Below are positions 7,397 to 15,685 of a DNA stretch of 45,311 nt, one piece after another. A program made the position numbers and the translations under genes. Origin of the DNA: JBBDNV01 sp040877415 (GTDB lineage: Bacteria; Planctomycetota; Planctomycetia; Pirellulales; PALSA-1355); assembly GCA_040877415.1 (NCBI GenBank), contig JBBDNV010000212.1, positions 1 through 45,311 of the forward strand, written 5' to 3'. Positions within the stretch are counted from its first letter, which is position 1; every line of letters begins with the position of its first letter. The notes beneath the pieces were generated by a model. It saw nothing but the letters and a program-made list of their open reading frames with translations, had not been told where the DNA came from and did not search any database.

Positions 7397-8614
7397 GTGA
7401 ACACGCCCACGGACTCCCGCGCCGAAATGCCAGCCGATGCCGCGCGGCCCGGCTATTCGCTGGCTCAATTGGCGGCCTACTTTCTCAGGCTGGGCGCGCT
7501 GGGCTTCGGCGGGCCGGTGGCCCTGGTGGGCTACATGCGGCGCGATCTGGTGGAAGGGCGCGGATGGTTTTCCGTGGCCGACTATAAAGAAGGACTTACG
7601 CTCGCGCAGCTCGCGCCCGGGCCGCTGGCCGCTCAACTGGCCATCTACTTGGGCTACGTGCACTACCGAATTGCCGGCGCCACGCTGGCCGGGGTCGCCT
7701 TTGTCGCGCCGTCGTTTGTGATGGTCGTCGCGCTGGGCTGGGCATACCAGCTTTACGGCGGGCTCGGCTGGGTCCAGGCCGTCTTCTACGGCGTAGGCGC
7801 GTGCGTCATCGGCATCATCGCTCACAGTGCCTACAAGCTGACCACCGGCACGATCGGGCGCGATTGGGTGCTAGTGCCCATTTGGCTGGCCAGTGCCGCG
7901 TGCACGATCGTGACGGAGACCGAATACGTCGCGCTGTTTCTGGCCGCCGGCGTGATTGTCTGGCTGGTGAAGAGGCCGCGCGGAACGAGCCGCAATCTTA
8001 CCGCCGTGGCTTTGTGGTTGCCGCTTGGCGCCTGGTTCGGCCTCGAGCTGGGCAAGACGGCCCAGTTGCGGCTCGACATCGTGTTGTTTTTTGCCAAGGC
8101 GGGGGCGTTCGTCTTCGGCAGCGGCCTGGCCATCGTGCCGTTTTTGTACGGCGGCGTCGTCGGCGAGCATCACTGGCTCGACGACGGCCAGTTTCTCGAC
8201 GCCGTGGCCGTGGCCATGATTACGCCGGGACCCGTGGTCATCACCGTGGGCTTCATCGGCTACCTGGTCGATGGACTCACGGGCGCCACGCTCGCCTCGA
8301 TCGCCACGTTTCTGCCGTGTTACCTGTTCACGATCATTCTCGCGCCGTACTTCAAGAAGTACGGCACAAGGCCGGGAATCGTGGCCTTTGTCGACGGCGT
8401 GACGGCCGCGGCGATCGGAGCGATTTGCGGCGCGGTGATCGTGCTCGGCCGCCGAACGATTCTGGACGAAGCCTGGCGTCCCGAGCTGCCGAAGGTCTTG
8501 ATCCTGGCGGCCACGCTAGCGGTGTTGGCCGGCGGAAAAAAGATACCCGAGCCACTGCTGGTGCTTGCCGCCGCGGTGGTCGGGTTAGTGATTTACCGTT
8601 ACGTCGGACATTAA
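7397..8614 (+). CDS. chrA: Chromate transporter family protein (ChrA, two-domain)
   Basis: A 405-residue protein with a GTG start at 7397 (GGAAAG nine bases upstream). An ATG at 7427 is a shorter alternative. It has the long-chain CHR layout of two homologous halves. The N-terminal half holds LGALGFGGPVALVGYM (FGGP at 37-40) and LAPGPLAAQLAIYLGY. The C-terminal half holds the matching FAKAGAFVFGSGLAIVPFL and MITPGPVVITVGFIGYLVDG. About ten transmembrane segments are visible. The family exports chromate by proton exchange, but many members have untested substrates. There is no chrB regulator nearby. A strong hairpin follows at 8656-8679. Confidence 0.93.
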   Translation: MNTPTDSRAEMPADAARPGYSLAQLAAYFLRLGALGFGGPVALVGYMRRDLVEGRGWFSVADYKEGLTLAQLAPGPLAAQLAIYLGYVHYRIAGATLAGVAFVAPSFVMVVALGWAYQLYGGLGWVQAVFYGVGACVIGIIAHSAYKLTTGTIGRDWVLVPIWLASAACTIVTETEYVALFLAAGVIVWLVKRPRGTSRNLTAVALWLPLGAWFGLELGKTAQLRLDIVLFFAKAGAFVFGSGLAIVPFLYGGVVGEHHWLDDGQFLDAVAVAMITPGPVVITVGFIGYLVDGLTGATLASIATFLPCYLFTIILAPYFKKYGTRPGIVAFVDGVTAAAIGAICGAVIVLGRRTILDEAWRPELPKVLILAATLAVLAGGKKIPEPLLVLAAAVVGLVIYRYVGH

Positions 8615-8655
8615 CGGCCGGGGGCGAGGATCGCTTTGGGCCCTGTTCACTTTTC

Positions 8656-8679
8656 GGGGGTCACCGCCCGGTGGACCCC
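8656..8679. terminator. Hairpin between convergent genes
   Basis: A 9-bp stem with one bulged base and a GCCC loop: GGGGTCACC pairs with GGT-G-GACCCC. It lies between the ends of the chrA-like gene (8614, plus) and the PEP-CTERM gene (8759, minus), so it may stop transcription from either side. It has no T-tract, apart from CTTTT on the left, so the assignment is moderate. Confidence 0.45.
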
Positions 8680-8758
8680 ACTTAAGCGATCCGGGCCGTC
8701 TTGCGCTCATTCGCCTCGGCGGCCAAAAGGCGCACTCGAGGCGCAGCGCGCGCGCAGC

Positions 8759-9556
8759 CTAGGCGCAGGCGCGCACGCGGACCATAGCCTGGCGCGCACG
8801 ACGACGGATGGCAACGTAGCCAACCGCGACGATGCCGAAGCCAGCCAGCACGAAGGTGGTCGGCTCGGGAACCAGCTCGCCCTGAACGTGAATGTTGTCG
8901 ATCTTGATGAAGTCGCCTTCGCCGTTGTCCATCCAGAAAGCCACCCAGACGCTCGACTGTCCAGCCGGCAGCGGCTCCGTGTCGTGCATCCAACTGCTGC
9001 TGCTGCCGACAAGGATCTGGGTCCAATTGCCCCATTCGCCGATCATATTCTTGGTACGATCACCGGCAAAGCCCGTGATACTGCCGACGAAATAACCGAC
9101 CCTCAACACGTCGCCCGAACCGCCCGAGAACAGGCGCCAGTCATAATCGAGGGTGATGGAAAGGTAACCGGTCGTGTCGACATTAAACAACAGCCCGGCC
9201 TCGTCTTCAGCCCGGCCAACCGGCGTGTTGTTCGGCGACCCGCCGAACTCCTGCACGGCCAGATCCTGTTGAATCGTCCCGGCGTCGGGCGTTTGGAAAC
9301 GGCCGCCGTACCAGAGCTCGTCGGCGCCTTCCGAGATCTCGGGCAGGCCGGCGTTCGTCCAGTCATTGGCAGGATGTTCGTCGTTGAACACCGTGTAACC
9401 ATTGAAGTCTTCCCAGAACAGGGTGTCGGCACTCGCCTGAGCGCACGCAGACAGGCAAACGACGGCAACGCTTAAGACGGTCATGGCACGAATGCCGTTC
9501 TTCGAGAAGCAGATGCCACAGAACAGTGTGCGGAAGCTATTTAACCGGGCGGTCAT
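8759..9556 (-). CDS. PEP-CTERM sorting-signal protein
   Basis: A 265-residue exported protein. The start ATG is preceded by AGGAAGAG at good spacing. The N-terminus has an extended signal peptide ending near CAQASA (residue 43). The mature part is beta-rich (LFWEDFNGY, YLSITLDYDWRLFSG, IDNIHVQGELV), like the jelly-roll domains common in such proteins. The C-terminus carries VPEPTTFVLAGFG at 229-241, a hydrophobic segment and RRRAR, the textbook PEP-CTERM signal cut and processed by exosortase. Ten further residues follow the basic cluster, which is slightly longer than usual. The protein is probably a surface or matrix component. A TTGACA (minus, 9635-9640) with a weak -10 lies upstream. Confidence 0.88.
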   Translation of the reverse strand: MTARLNSFRTLFCGICFSKNGIRAMTVLSVAVVCLSACAQASADTLFWEDFNGYTVFNDEHPANDWTNAGLPEISEGADELWYGGRFQTPDAGTIQQDLAVQEFGGSPNNTPVGRAEDEAGLLFNVDTTGYLSITLDYDWRLFSGGSGDVLRVGYFVGSITGFAGDRTKNMIGEWGNWTQILVGSSSSWMHDTEPLPAGQSSVWVAFWMDNGEGDFIKIDNIHVQGELVPEPTTFVLAGFGIVAVGYVAIRRRARQAMVRVRACA

Positions 9557-10462
9557 GAGCTCTTCCTTCGTGCTAGTGTTTAACCAGGGTGTTGTATTTG
9601 CTTTTACGAATCACTCAATACTCAACTCGGTAGCTGTCAATGTTTGCCGCGCGACGACCTGGCTGCGCATTTGGCGCAGCTCATCGGCGGTCGCGGGCTG
9701 CCGCGTGTTACCGTAAAATTGTCATAAACTTTTAGTCTCACTCTGCCGCCGATTCGTCGGCACGATTCGGAGCCCCTGTCAGAAAAAACTGGGGTCCGGG
9801 CCGCCGAACAACTCGACGTTCGGTTCATCGGCCGGCAGTTTCTGGCTCCACTTGCCGATCCGCGCAGACGTTGCGCAGTCCCGCCCGTCGTGTCGCATCG
9901 ACCGGCGAACGATCGTCGGCCTCGGGTGGTTGGCCAGCAGTTTGGAGGCACACGCTTGCCAGAATCCAACGTGTCCGACAAGCCAGCAAAAGATCCTTGA
10001 TCTCGAACGATTTGCGAAACCAAGGCAACGGCTGTCGACCTGCGGTTCAGCAGACGGATGAGATCCGGGCCACAGCGCATCGGTGCGCTGCTAGCGGCGC
10101 GGATACCGCCGGCGAAGAAGTGCGTCGGGTCTTGCACGCGCGCGCATAGCGCTTGCGCACGAACCCCCCGCAACAGGACTCGGTACGCCTCCATTAGCGT
10201 TGTCCTATAAGAATCGAGGTCGACTCAATCCATAGCTAAACTCAATGCTGGACTATCCTTGTCCAGGCTCTTCGCGATGGTGGTAATTTATATGTCCGCC
10301 ACCTTATCTGTCAATCATTTTTTTCCATCTGAAACCGAAAAAATGAAAAAATCGCAAAATCCCCCCGATAGATGGCAATCGCATGCGAGCTGGAAGTCTG
10401 TATAAATCAACAGCTTCTGGAGAAATAGGAGGACTGCGACAACCAGGAACAACGACTCGGCC
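9557..10462. other. 906-base region without a supportable gene
   Basis: The region lies between two minus-strand genes. The stretch 10260-10410 is much more AT-rich than the rest of the window, with A-runs and T7. On the minus strand, 9790-9980 reads as a plausible-looking protein end (FWQACASKLLANHP ... ELFGGPDPSFF, then stop). It has no start, no ribosome-binding site and no continuation in one frame upstream, so it may be the eroded tail of an old gene. The longest complete frame (9637-10194, minus) has no coding character. Confidence 0.5.
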
Positions 10463-11827
10463 TCAAATCAACTCGCCGATCGGCTCGCCTTCGGAGAGGA
10501 TGTGTCGCGGGCGGCCAGCGTAGTCGTTGATCGTGGCCCGAAAGTCAATGCCCAAATGGCGATAGATCGTCGCCAGCAGGTCCTGGGGCGAAAGCGGCCG
10601 CTCGACGGGGTATTCCGCCTTGGCGGTGGTGGCGCCGACGACTTGCCCCATCCGCAGCCGGCCCCCCGAGACCAGGGCCGACTGGGCACTGGGCCAATGG
10701 TCGCGTCCCAGCACGCCCTGAGGATTGGCCAAGCGGGGCGTTCGGCCGAATTCGCCGACGGCCACCAGCAACACTTTTCGATCCAGCCCCCGGTCATAAA
10801 TGTCCTCGATCAAAGCCGATAAGCCCTGGTCCATGTACGGGCCGCGCCAGCGCATGGCCCCTTCCAGGTGCCAACCGGTGGCCGGATTGGCGTGGTCGTC
10901 CCAACTGAAGTAAATCGGATTGCTCGGCACGGGCGAAAGCGCGTCGATCGTGATCACGCTCACGCCGGCTTCGGCCAGGCGCCGGGCCAACAGACAACTC
11001 TGACCCCACAGATGCCGCCCGTAGCGATCGCGGGTTGCCGGCTTTTCTTTCGCCAGCGCAAAGGCGTCGGCTACCGCGCTGCTGGTCAAAAGTTGAAACG
11101 CCTGGTGACGGAACTCGTCGGTCGCTTCGAACGCTCCGTTCAAATCGTATCCGCGCCGATAGCGGTCAAGCTGCGCAACCAGTCCGCGACGGTCGTCCAG
11201 CCGCGTGCCGTCGATGCCCGCATCGAGCGACAAGTTCGGCGGGCGAAAATCGGCCACCGCGGGATTGCCGGCGGCGAAACCCGCGTGGGTCATCCCCAAA
11301 TACGTCGGCTGCACCATGAACGGCACGCGCGGAATGCCCACGTAGCGCGGCAAGCCGCTCGACGACGGACCGCGCATATGGCTGGCAATCATGCCAAAGT
11401 CGGGATGATCGCTCTTGGCCGTCGACGTGGGATCTTCCTTCAGCGGCGTCTTGCCGGTCAATAGCTCGATCGAGCCGTCGTTGTGCGACGACATCTGATG
11501 ATGCAGCGAGCGGATCAGTGAGATTCGGTGGCCGAGCTTCGCCTGCAGGGGAAACACTTCACACACGTCGAGCCCCGGCACGGTCGTGTGAATCGGACGG
11601 AGCGGCCCGCGATATTCGCTGGGAGCGTCGGGCTTGCAGTCCCACGTTTCCAACTGGCTGGGCCCGCCCCACATCCAGAACAAGATGACCGTCGTGTCGG
11701 GCGGCGGCTGGCCGGCCCAAGCACGGGCCCGCAGCAAATCGGGCAGGGCCATTCCGCCCAGCGCCAGCGCGCCTGCGCGCAAGAACTCGCGACGCGCTAT
11801 CGGTCCGGGGCAATTTGGCGGGACCAT
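10463..11827 (-). CDS. DUF1501 family protein (TAT-exported, sulfatase-fold)
   Basis: A 454-residue protein. The ATG at 11827 is preferred over an in-frame TTG at 11863, because a purine-rich GGGGAAAAG lies just upstream and a twin-arginine signal follows (ARREFLRAGALALGGMALPDLL). After it comes VILFWMWGGPSQLETWDCKPDAP, the hallmark DUF1501 opening, then SLHHQMSSHNDGSIELLTG, NPIYFSWDDHANP and VGEFGRTPRLANPQG, all conserved in the family. DUF1501 proteins have an alkaline-phosphatase/sulfatase-like fold and abound in planctomycetes, usually next to a DUF1549/DUF1553 cytochrome. That partner is missing here. The biochemical role of the family is not established. The protein should act in the periplasm. 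Confidence 0.93.
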   Translation of the reverse strand: MVPPNCPGPIARREFLRAGALALGGMALPDLLRARAWAGQPPPDTTVILFWMWGGPSQLETWDCKPDAPSEYRGPLRPIHTTVPGLDVCEVFPLQAKLGHRISLIRSLHHQMSSHNDGSIELLTGKTPLKEDPTSTAKSDHPDFGMIASHMRGPSSSGLPRYVGIPRVPFMVQPTYLGMTHAGFAAGNPAVADFRPPNLSLDAGIDGTRLDDRRGLVAQLDRYRRGYDLNGAFEATDEFRHQAFQLLTSSAVADAFALAKEKPATRDRYGRHLWGQSCLLARRLAEAGVSVITIDALSPVPSNPIYFSWDDHANPATGWHLEGAMRWRGPYMDQGLSALIEDIYDRGLDRKVLLVAVGEFGRTPRLANPQGVLGRDHWPSAQSALVSGGRLRMGQVVGATTAKAEYPVERPLSPQDLLATIYRHLGIDFRATINDYAGRPRHILSEGEPIGELI

Positions 11828-11931
11828 GAATCTTTTCCCCAGTACGGGCCGATCAACCGCCAACTAATGTAGCAAAGTTGATGGGAAAAGCGAAGCGTGC
11901 CTGTGGTTGGGGTCGGTATTCCCCGATGGTC

Positions 11932-13338
11932 TCAAATCCCGGCCCGATCCGCCGCCGTAACCATTCGCCGCCAGACCGGATAGATGACAATGCCCGAGCC
12001 GATCACCGCCAGCGCGATCGGCAACAGCTCGTACTGCGCGCCCAGTACAAACAGCCAGCCGATCGCGGCAATCAGGCTGGGGAACGGGTACAGCCACATG
12101 CGAAACGGCAGCACCACGTCCGGTCGCGTCGTTCGCAGAATGTGCAGCCCGACGATCTGCCCCAGAAACTGCACGACGATCCGCACGACGACGGCGGCCT
12201 TGATGACGGTATCGAGCGAAACGAAACAAAACGCGCCGGAGAGCGCGCCCAGCGACAAAAGCGCGACCGTCGGAAACTTTCCGCGCGGATTCAAGTGGCC
12301 GAAGATTTTGAAGAAGTCGCCGTTACGGGCCGCGGCGTACAGAATGCGCGAGTAGCCCAGCGTCATCACGAACACCGAGGCCAGGGCCGCCCAAATAATA
12401 AAGAAGCTGAATCCCACCGCCACGTTGCGGCCGTAAAGAATCTCCATGAAATCCGCGGCGATGTTTTCGGACTTCATCACCTGCCGCCACGGCACGACGC
12501 CCATGATCGCGATGTTCATCGTCAGGTAGATGGCCGCCACGATCACGACCGACGTCATCACGGCCCGGGGAATCGTCTTTTCGGGCTCGACGACTTCGTC
12601 GCCCAGGTGGCAGATGTTGTAGTAGCCCAGATAGTCGTAGACGGCGATCAGCATGGCGCCGCCCAGCCCGCTGGCGAACGCCGTGTCGACGCGAAACGCG
12701 TTTTCTGGAAACGAGATCAGCGACGCGTCGAAGTTCGCCAGTCCCGCGATGATCACCGCGAGCGTCGTCAGCAGCGTTCCGGCGCACAGGACCACCGCCA
12801 GCCAGGCCAGCGAGCGAATGTGCCGGCAGAGCGAAACGCTGACCGCCACGGCCGCCAGCGCGGCAACCACGCTCAGGCCCTTGGGAATGCCCCATTCGGC
12901 GAGCCGGCTTTCCAGGCCGGGCAGGGCGTAGCCCAAATAGGCGCTGGCGCCGATATAGCCGCTGGCCAGCTCGAGCGTGCCGCTCGCCATGAATTGCCAG
13001 ATGAACAAGAACGCGATCAATCGCCCGAGGGCGTAGCGGCCGTAAATTTCGCGCAGGAAGTGATACGTTCCGCCGCTGCCGGGCATTGCGGCGCCCAGCT
13101 CGCTCCACACCAGGCCGTCACACAACACGAGCACCGCAGCCACCATCCAACCGACCAGCGCCTGCGGACCGCCCATCGAGGCGACGAAGAGCCCAATGGT
13201 GATAAACGGCCCGACTCCGACCATGTTGGCCACGTTCAGCGACGTGGCCTGCACCAGCCCGATGCCGCGCGCAAGCGATTGCGTCTGCGCGCCGTTCGCG
13301 GCATTCGAATCGGACGCTCGGTCGGGTTGGCCGGACAT
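11932..13338 (-). CDS. APC-superfamily amino acid permease
   Basis: A 468-residue protein with about twelve transmembrane segments. The first helix carries LNVANMVGVGPFITIGLFVASMG, matching the glycine-rich GxGIF-like substrate motif of the amino acid-polyamine-organocation superfamily. The next, SELGAAMPGSGGTYHFLREIYG, is the conserved E-x-P-x-SGG-Y-x-YL motif. YDYLGYYNICHLGDEVVEPEKTIPRAV is the loop normally read as GY-x-x-x-GE-x-x-x-P-x-R-x-IP. Transport of an amino acid or a related amine across the inner membrane is expected, but the substrate cannot be told from sequence. Upstream lies a degenerate repeat at 13423-13453. Confidence 0.92.
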   Translation of the reverse strand: MSGQPDRASDSNAANGAQTQSLARGIGLVQATSLNVANMVGVGPFITIGLFVASMGGPQALVGWMVAAVLVLCDGLVWSELGAAMPGSGGTYHFLREIYGRYALGRLIAFLFIWQFMASGTLELASGYIGASAYLGYALPGLESRLAEWGIPKGLSVVAALAAVAVSVSLCRHIRSLAWLAVVLCAGTLLTTLAVIIAGLANFDASLISFPENAFRVDTAFASGLGGAMLIAVYDYLGYYNICHLGDEVVEPEKTIPRAVMTSVVIVAAIYLTMNIAIMGVVPWRQVMKSENIAADFMEILYGRNVAVGFSFFIIWAALASVFVMTLGYSRILYAAARNGDFFKIFGHLNPRGKFPTVALLSLGALSGAFCFVSLDTVIKAAVVVRIVVQFLGQIVGLHILRTTRPDVVLPFRMWLYPFPSLIAAIGWLFVLGAQYELLPIALAVIGSGIVIYPVWRRMVTAADRAGI

Positions 13339-13422
13339 GCGCGTCGTCGCTGGGGTTGAATCGAAACGCCCAGTATACGCGCGCGCTGCGCGGTCCGGTA
13401 CTCAATTTGAGAATCACAAAGT

Positions 13423-13453
13423 GCAAAGCCGGCGGCTTTGCCTGGGGATTGTC
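13423..13453. repeat. Degenerate copy of the GC-rich dispersed repeat
   Basis: A hairpin GCAAAGCC-GGC-GGCTTTGC (13423-13441) runs into CTGGGGATTGT. The segment GGCTTTGCCTGGGGATTGT matches the left arm of the repeat at 41657-41675 (GGCTTTGCCGGGGGATCGT) at 17 of 19 positions. No partner arm is visible nearby, so it is a solitary, decayed copy. It lies between the permease gene and the ABC permease gene. Confidence 0.5.
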
Positions 13454-13495
13454 CTTGCAGCATCGCGGGGACGAATTGAGAAGCCGCGGTCGCGC

Positions 13496-14506
13496 TCAGT
13501 AGTCGGTCGTTTTGAACTTGCGCACCGAGACGAACAGGACGACGGCCGCGAAGGCCAGCGAGCTGGCGACGGAAAGCCACATCGAAAAGCCGTGCGCCGC
13601 CAACACCTCGGGATCGAGAAGCCCGCCGAAATGATCCTGCGCTCCCAGCGAGTCGAACAGCAGCATGCCCAGGTCGGCCGGCTTGGGCAACACCCAATAG
13701 CCGAAATCCACAAGCTCGCTCAAAAACGGCGAACGAAGACTCTCGGAAACCATGTCCGTCGACGCCGCGAAGGCGTGCCGCCCGAAATTCATGCTCCAGG
13801 TGACGCACCAGAACACGAGCGTTCCGAATACGCACACGACCGTACTGCGCGTGCACACCGCCAGCAGCACGGAAAAGCCGAAGAAGATCGAGAAGTGCAG
13901 CAGCAGCAGCGGAATCGACAGCAGGTAGGTCGGATCCCAAAAGCCGGTGCGCAATCCGATCGCCGCCCACGTGCCGACCACAAACACGACGGCGTTGGCC
14001 AGCACGAACGACAGCACGCCAAAATACTTGCCCAGAATCAACACCCACCGCGGCGCCGGCTTGGCCAACAAGACGCTGATCGAGCGACCGTCCAAAAAGC
14101 TCGGCAGAAAACCGGCCGTCCAGATCAACGTGAGCATCAATCCCAGCGTGTCGGCAACTCCACCGGCCAACAGCAGCTCGAGAAATTGGATCGCGCCCTT
14201 GGTATCGCGCGCCAGGGGCACCTGGATGGCGCCGAACGCCAGACCCAGCGTGCCGTCGGCCACAATCACGCCCGATTGATCGAGCTTCCGGGGGTCGGCC
14301 GCATCGACGTCGTTGCGCGGCAGGAAGTCGGGATTTTCGTCGCCCACCGCCAGCGAGGCCGGCCCGCTTACGCTGATGCTCGCGCAGACGGCGATCGACA
14401 ACAGGCTGACCACCAGCAGCACGGCCAGAACACCGCTGGCGCGGGCCTGTCGAAACGTGTCTCGCGCCAGCCACACGAAGGTGGCGAAAATGGTCGAATC
14501 CTTCAT
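13496..14506 (-). CDS. ABC transporter permease subunit
   Basis: A 336-residue membrane protein. The start at 14506 overlaps the stop of the ATPase gene (ATGA, 14503-14506), so the two form a coupled transporter operon. The first segment lies at about residues 20-42 (ASGVLAVLLVVSLLSIAVCASISV). A periplasmic loop with LPRNDVD follows, and then at least five more helices. The last is close to the C-terminus (FSMWLSVASSLAFAAVVLFVSV). The sequence LDGRSISVLLAKPAPRWVLILGKYFGV is typical of ABC-2 / NosY-like permeases. The exported substrate is unknown. Together with the ATPase it resembles NatA/NatB- or NosFY-type exporters. Confidence 0.85.
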   Translation of the reverse strand: MKDSTIFATFVWLARDTFRQARASGVLAVLLVVSLLSIAVCASISVSGPASLAVGDENPDFLPRNDVDAADPRKLDQSGVIVADGTLGLAFGAIQVPLARDTKGAIQFLELLLAGGVADTLGLMLTLIWTAGFLPSFLDGRSISVLLAKPAPRWVLILGKYFGVLSFVLANAVVFVVGTWAAIGLRTGFWDPTYLLSIPLLLLHFSIFFGFSVLLAVCTRSTVVCVFGTLVFWCVTWSMNFGRHAFAASTDMVSESLRSPFLSELVDFGYWVLPKPADLGMLLFDSLGAQDHFGGLLDPEVLAAHGFSMWLSVASSLAFAAVVLFVSVRKFKTTDY

Positions 14507-15285
14507 GAGGTGGCTCCCGCGTAAATCGCCTCGACCGCGCTTTCCAGCGGCCCTGTTTCGTCTGAATGGGTGTCCTTCGCCAGGTCGGCCACGCGGCCGA
14601 CGTACGCCACGCGCCCCGAGCGCAGTACGGCGATCCGGTCGCACAGCCGCTTGACGTCGGCCAAGGCGTGCGAAACCAGAATCACGCTGTGTCCCCGCTC
14701 GCGCCGCTGGCGGATGACGTCGTCCAGCAATCGCCGGGCCGCCAGGTCCATGCCTTCGGCCGGTTCGTCGAGCACCAGCAGCTTGGGATCGTTCACCAGC
14801 GCCTGCGCCAGCGCCAGGCGCTGCAGCATACCCTTGGAAAAATTGGCAATTCTTTCGCGGCTGCGATCGGCCAGCCCCACCTGCTCGAGCAGTTCGCCGG
14901 TCCGCTGCCGCAATACGCCGCGCGGAACGCCCGAAAGCCGGCCATACCCCTCGACAAGCTGCCAGGCATTCAAATAGCGCGGAAAAGCCGGATTCTCGTG
15001 CACGTATCCGACGCGGGCCAGCGTGCTACGGTCGCTCAACCCGGATTCGAGCCGCATGATGCGGCCGCCGCTTGGGCGGCAAATCGAGAGCAGGATTTTT
15101 ACCAGCGTCGTCTTGCCGGCGCGATTTGGCCCGATCAGGCCGAGCACTTCGCCCCAGCCGACCGACAAACTGACTTCGTCGAGCGCCACCAACCGGCGCG
15201 CCGTCCAGCCGACGTGGTAGATCTTGGTGACTTTTTGAAAAACGGCCGCCGCGTGCGCGTTCAGCCGAACGTCCATACTTTCCAT
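14503..15285 (-). CDS. ABC transporter ATP-binding protein
   Basis: A 260-residue protein. The ATG at 15285 has AGGGA seven bases upstream, and further N-terminal residues in frame up to 15420 look non-coding. Walker A is GPNRAGKTT (52-60), with Arg where Gly is usual (GPNGAGKTT), which still fits GxxxxGK[ST]. The Q-loop region reads VGYVHENPAFP. The signature is NFSKGMLQRLALAQAL, the SKGM variant common in ABC-2 exporters. Walker B is LLVLDEPAEGMD, and the switch His is in ILVSHALADV. It should energise the permease encoded next to it, with which it overlaps by four bases. Confidence 0.93.
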   Translation of the reverse strand: MESMDVRLNAHAAAVFQKVTKIYHVGWTARRLVALDEVSLSVGWGEVLGLIGPNRAGKTTLVKILLSICRPSGGRIMRLESGLSDRSTLARVGYVHENPAFPRYLNAWQLVEGYGRLSGVPRGVLRQRTGELLEQVGLADRSRERIANFSKGMLQRLALAQALVNDPKLLVLDEPAEGMDLAARRLLDDVIRQRRERGHSVILVSHALADVKRLCDRIAVLRSGRVAYVGRVADLAKDTHSDETGPLESAVEAIYAGATS

Positions 15286-15616
15286 ACGAAAATCCCTGAT
15301 CCACACTGCCAGGAAACCTGCGACGCCCTGACGAATCGATCGGCGCGAAACGCGCGCCGTCGGCCCTGGGGCCTTGTCAGCCTTCCAAAAACTTAGCTTA
15401 ATCTCCGGGCGAATCAGCAAGCCCGCGGATCATGGCCACTCGCCCGCACGGGCGCCACTGGCCGTACAACCCGCATCGCCGGAAAACCCGTTGCGCGCGG
15501 ACCGGCGCTAGCGGCCGATTGCGCCCCCGGGCGGGCACGATGGGAATGCGGCAAGCGACGCCAAAGAAGGAACCAAGGGCGCGGCATACGAAGCGCGACA
15601 GCTTCGGTGGAAGAGT
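15286..15616. other. Intergenic region upstream of the ABC operon
   Basis: The region lies between the ABC operon start and the terminator of the Gfo/Idh-SUMF1 operon. It is GC-rich and I see no gene in it. The only relatively AT-rich patch (about 15375-15410, minus strand reading AGATTAAGCTAAG) could contain the ABC operon promoter, but no clear -35 can be named. Confidence 0.4.
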
Positions 15617-15649
15617 AAAAAGCCGGCTGTCGCTTTCGACAGCCGGCTT
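15617..15649 (-). terminator. Intrinsic terminator of the Gfo/Idh-SUMF1 operon
   Basis: A perfect 13-bp stem (AAGCCGGCTGTCG / CGACAGCCGGCTT) with a 4-base loop. On the minus strand it is followed by a T-tract (GGCTTTTTAC). It begins 36 bases after the stop of the Gfo/Idh gene. This is the clearest Rho-independent terminator in the window. Confidence 0.9.
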
Positions 15650-15685
15650 CCGAGTGCTCCACCGCCAACTTTCCGGTCGGGCCGG

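Noticed and set aside
9637..10194. 185-codon minus-strand frame as a gene
   Set aside because: Composition is Arg/Ser-rich, with no ribosome-binding site and no domain. Only a possible eroded coding end is kept as an observation.
11878..13359. Long open frame (493 codons) on the plus strand opposite the APC permease gene
   Set aside because: It is the high-GC antisense shadow of the permease. Its product is Arg/His/Gln-rich with no domain, while the minus strand has a clear family match.
13196..14524. Long plus-strand frame opposite the ABC permease
   Set aside because: Antisense shadow with basic, repetitive composition. The minus strand encodes the transporter.
14870..15000. Walker A change (GPNRAGKTT) as evidence of a dead ABC ATPase
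   Set aside because: The invariant GxxxxGK[ST] residues are present, and all other ATPase motifs are intact.
15024..15046. tRNA T-arm-like sequence (GGATTCGAGCC, minus)
   Set aside because: It lies inside the ABC ATPase coding sequence (RLESGLSD), and no cloverleaf can be drawn.
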